A DNA stretch of 6,388 nucleotides, from assembly GCA_023418375.1 (NCBI GenBank), contig JAEZZV010000134.1:1-6388 (forward strand), in the 5' to 3' direction. The notes under the pieces were generated by a model. That model had not been told where the DNA came from. It saw only the letters and a list, made by a program, of their open reading frames with translations, and ran no database searches. Source of the stretch: Actinomycetes bacterium. GTDB taxonomy: Bacteria; Actinomycetota; Actinomycetes; Actinomycetales; Cellulomonadaceae. Every line of letters starts with the position of its first letter. The first letter of the stretch is position 1. A program made the position numbers and the translations under genes. Shown here piece after piece: positions 6,301 through 6,388 of this stretch.

Positions 6301-6388
6301 ACCGACCCGGGCACCGGCGGCACCGACCCGGGCTCGGGCGGCACCGACCCGGGCTCGGGCGGCACCGATCCCGGCGGAACCCCGGGTG
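3373..6388 (+). CDS. Large exported S8 subtilase with lipobox, repeat linkers and IPT/TIG domain (3' end outside window)
   Basis: At least 1005 codons are visible with no stop. Domains in order: signal peptide with Arg-rich start (GRLGRRQ) and lipobox LTAC, Cys35. Then an I9-like prodomain in pieces: RFVVTL (56-61), a Thr/Pro-rich spacer (75-96), a Gly/Glu-rich spacer (about 157-199) and GTVLVATGLTEDQVAAFPEV (219-238). The DPYF...WNL motif (255-264) leads into the catalytic domain (about 280-576), with Asp303 in VVDTGFD, His359 in GTHGTTVSG, oxyanion Asn453 in AAGND and Ser521 in GTSIAAPHVA. Cys325 and Cys339 flank a calcium-type loop (DTNGNGKAGD). A beta-rich domain (577-702), repeat linker (706-856), IPT/TIG domain (about 871-951) and second repeat linker follow. 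The triad is complete, so an active, self-maturing endopeptidase tethered to the membrane is expected. The substrate is unknown. The TTG start is backed by GGAAGGGA upstream. A type VII secretion mycosin is a distant alternative, but mycosins end in a membrane helix and are far shorter. Confidence 0.9.
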   Translation, partial: MSIAGQFGRLGRRQASVVVMAAAAAVVVGGGLTACSADATPVPVADGFGSGDGLNRFVVTLIEDSGDPGDTGDAFPEPARPETPTAAATPTPADEDTVVRPRIDAGERGVLDVDLLARAHAALGLGGQIVAFGSDPYYVVGEQAMLVGPGGDGDVVDVPAPVVAGEPTGSGDEAGGPGEHNEAGARGEEAGASGTSGPAALATLSARPGVQSAQRLSDGTVLVATGLTEDQVAAFPEVADVEVSPQVPVLADPTDPYFPAYGWNLRNTGANAHQQTAVEGADVDAPTAWDVTQGQGIVVAVVDTGFDSDHPDLVGSLWTNPTEPCGSVDTNGNGKAGDCHGWNYYENSADLDNGASGTHGTTVSGVIGARANNGTGSAGVAPQVQLMPLVVGGGSNVDITLAAEAIRYAADNGADVINASFGGVFAGPALENLSAAVDYAIGKGVVVVAAAGNDAADRDTSPVYPASLPNPALLTVASTTAGDALATTSAYGDSSVDLAAPGEKVATTWNDGLYRLVSGTSIAAPHVAAVAALHLSLDPDLTPMEVRAAILADVDPLPALAGRTLSGGRLSAAPIATTTTHLEVTFAGMVGAPGEQRPVVTVDSTALSGSYAVRFGLAMLVDGEVWAVADEDVTFGGALGTTDDSGTVTFSLGSLPALGERDLRPVLTLGAGDFALTVQVLRDGEPLTRPYAAPLLVAAAGQSDDGGTGPDAGGTDPGTGGGTQPGTGGGSEPGTGGTEPGTGGTDPGTDPGTGGGTDPGSGGGTQPGDGGGKVPGIGDGGSTQPGDGGSTRPGDGGSTQPGDGGSTQPGDGGSTQPGDGGSTQPGDGSSGGGTGPGTGDGGSTQPGTGGTDPSAGGRDVGWYDEVGAFRITQISPVYVPAEGGTLVTVRGLALEAGLNVRVGTTAVASVVTSTTDQLVFRTPPRVPGTYDVRISGDGRESVLPGALVYLALGESAPTQPGTGDGGAGGTDPGSGGTDPGTGGTDPGSGGTDPGSGGTDPGGTPG
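5488..5700 (+). repeat. Degenerate Gly-Thr-Asp/Gln-Pro-Gly linker repeats in the subtilase
   Basis: This stretch encodes irregular units of the form GTGGTDPG, GTGGGTQPG and GSGGGTQPG, with D, E or Q before the proline. It is a flexible, mildly acidic linker without hydrophobic residues, joining the beta domain to the ordered 24-bp repeats. Such linkers are common in secreted enzymes of cellulolytic actinomycetes and act as spacers in the wall. Confidence 0.85.
5704..5847 (+). repeat. Six tandem 24-bp repeats (GDGGSTQP) in the subtilase linker
   Basis: Six in-frame copies encode GDGGSTQP; copy 2 has Arg for Gln. A seventh stands apart at 5887-5910 with CCC as last codon. The copies differ mainly at synonymous positions (TCC/TCG for Ser, ACC/ACG for Thr). 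Copies 1-2 and 3-4 form two 48-bp blocks that differ at only 3 positions, while neighbouring single copies differ more, indicating duplication of a two-unit block. Confidence 0.95.
5983..6225 (+). other. IPT/TIG domain of the subtilase
   Basis: Residues about 871-951 follow the IPT/TIG pattern: ITQISPVYVPAEGGTLVTV, RGLAL, NVRVGTTAVASVV, LVFRTPPRVPGTYDV and a final LVYLA strand. These immunoglobulin-like domains occur in surface and secreted proteins and serve as spacers or binding modules. It sits between two repeat linkers, so more such units may follow beyond the window. Confidence 0.8.
6277..6381 (+). repeat. Tandem 21-bp repeats (GTDPGSG) in the second linker
   Basis: Four near-identical 21-bp units (6277-6297, 6298-6318, 6319-6339, 6340-6360) are followed by a partial one. 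Each encodes G-G-T-D-P-G-S/T in a 7-residue phase; unit 2 has Thr for Ser. The units are more alike in DNA than the 24-bp set, so they probably spread more recently. The array runs to the window edge and its full length is unknown. Confidence 0.9.

Overview
The base composition (very GC-rich, codons ending almost always in G or C), the gene order and the protein families point to a high-GC Actinomycete, most likely of the Micrococcales/Cellulomonadaceae type. That rank is inferred from style (Gly/Pro/Thr linkers, a compact FhaA), not from a marker gene.

Left side, minus strand (1-832): the first 38 codons of fhaB and all of fhaA, the two forkhead-associated (FHA) proteins that in Actinobacteria head the operon for cell-wall growth and division (pstP, rodA, pbpA, pknA, pknB). 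A tRNA-Leu(CAG) gene stands divergently beside fhaA (1073-1156), as I recall leuT does in Mycobacterium tuberculosis. It is followed at once by a strong hairpin with a UUCG loop. This block is normally close to the chromosomal origin, so it is core chromosome.

Middle (1338-3184): a lipoprotein alpha/beta-hydrolase of the SlpD/E-tripeptidyl aminopeptidase type (peptidase S33, TAP-like C terminus) has its reading frame broken by one missing G in a G-run at about 2283-2285. Restoring that base gives a normal protein of about 483 residues with the full Ser/Asp/His triad. Converging on it from the minus strand is a small helical protein (121 or 104 aa) that I do not recognise.

Right side (3373 to the window end, plus strand): an open reading frame of at least 1005 codons without a stop in the window. 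It encodes a large exported subtilase (peptidase S8): lipoprotein-type signal peptide, an interrupted I9-like prodomain, a complete catalytic domain, a beta-rich domain, a long Gly/Pro/Asp/Thr repeat linker, an IPT/TIG domain, and a second repeat linker that runs off the window. It is the most unusual object here and looks like a membrane-tethered protease reaching through the cell wall.

The two sides appear to be separate units: a conserved signalling and cell-wall operon, and an accessory pair of exported hydrolases. I see no CRISPR array, insertion sequence, prophage or recognisable defence system.
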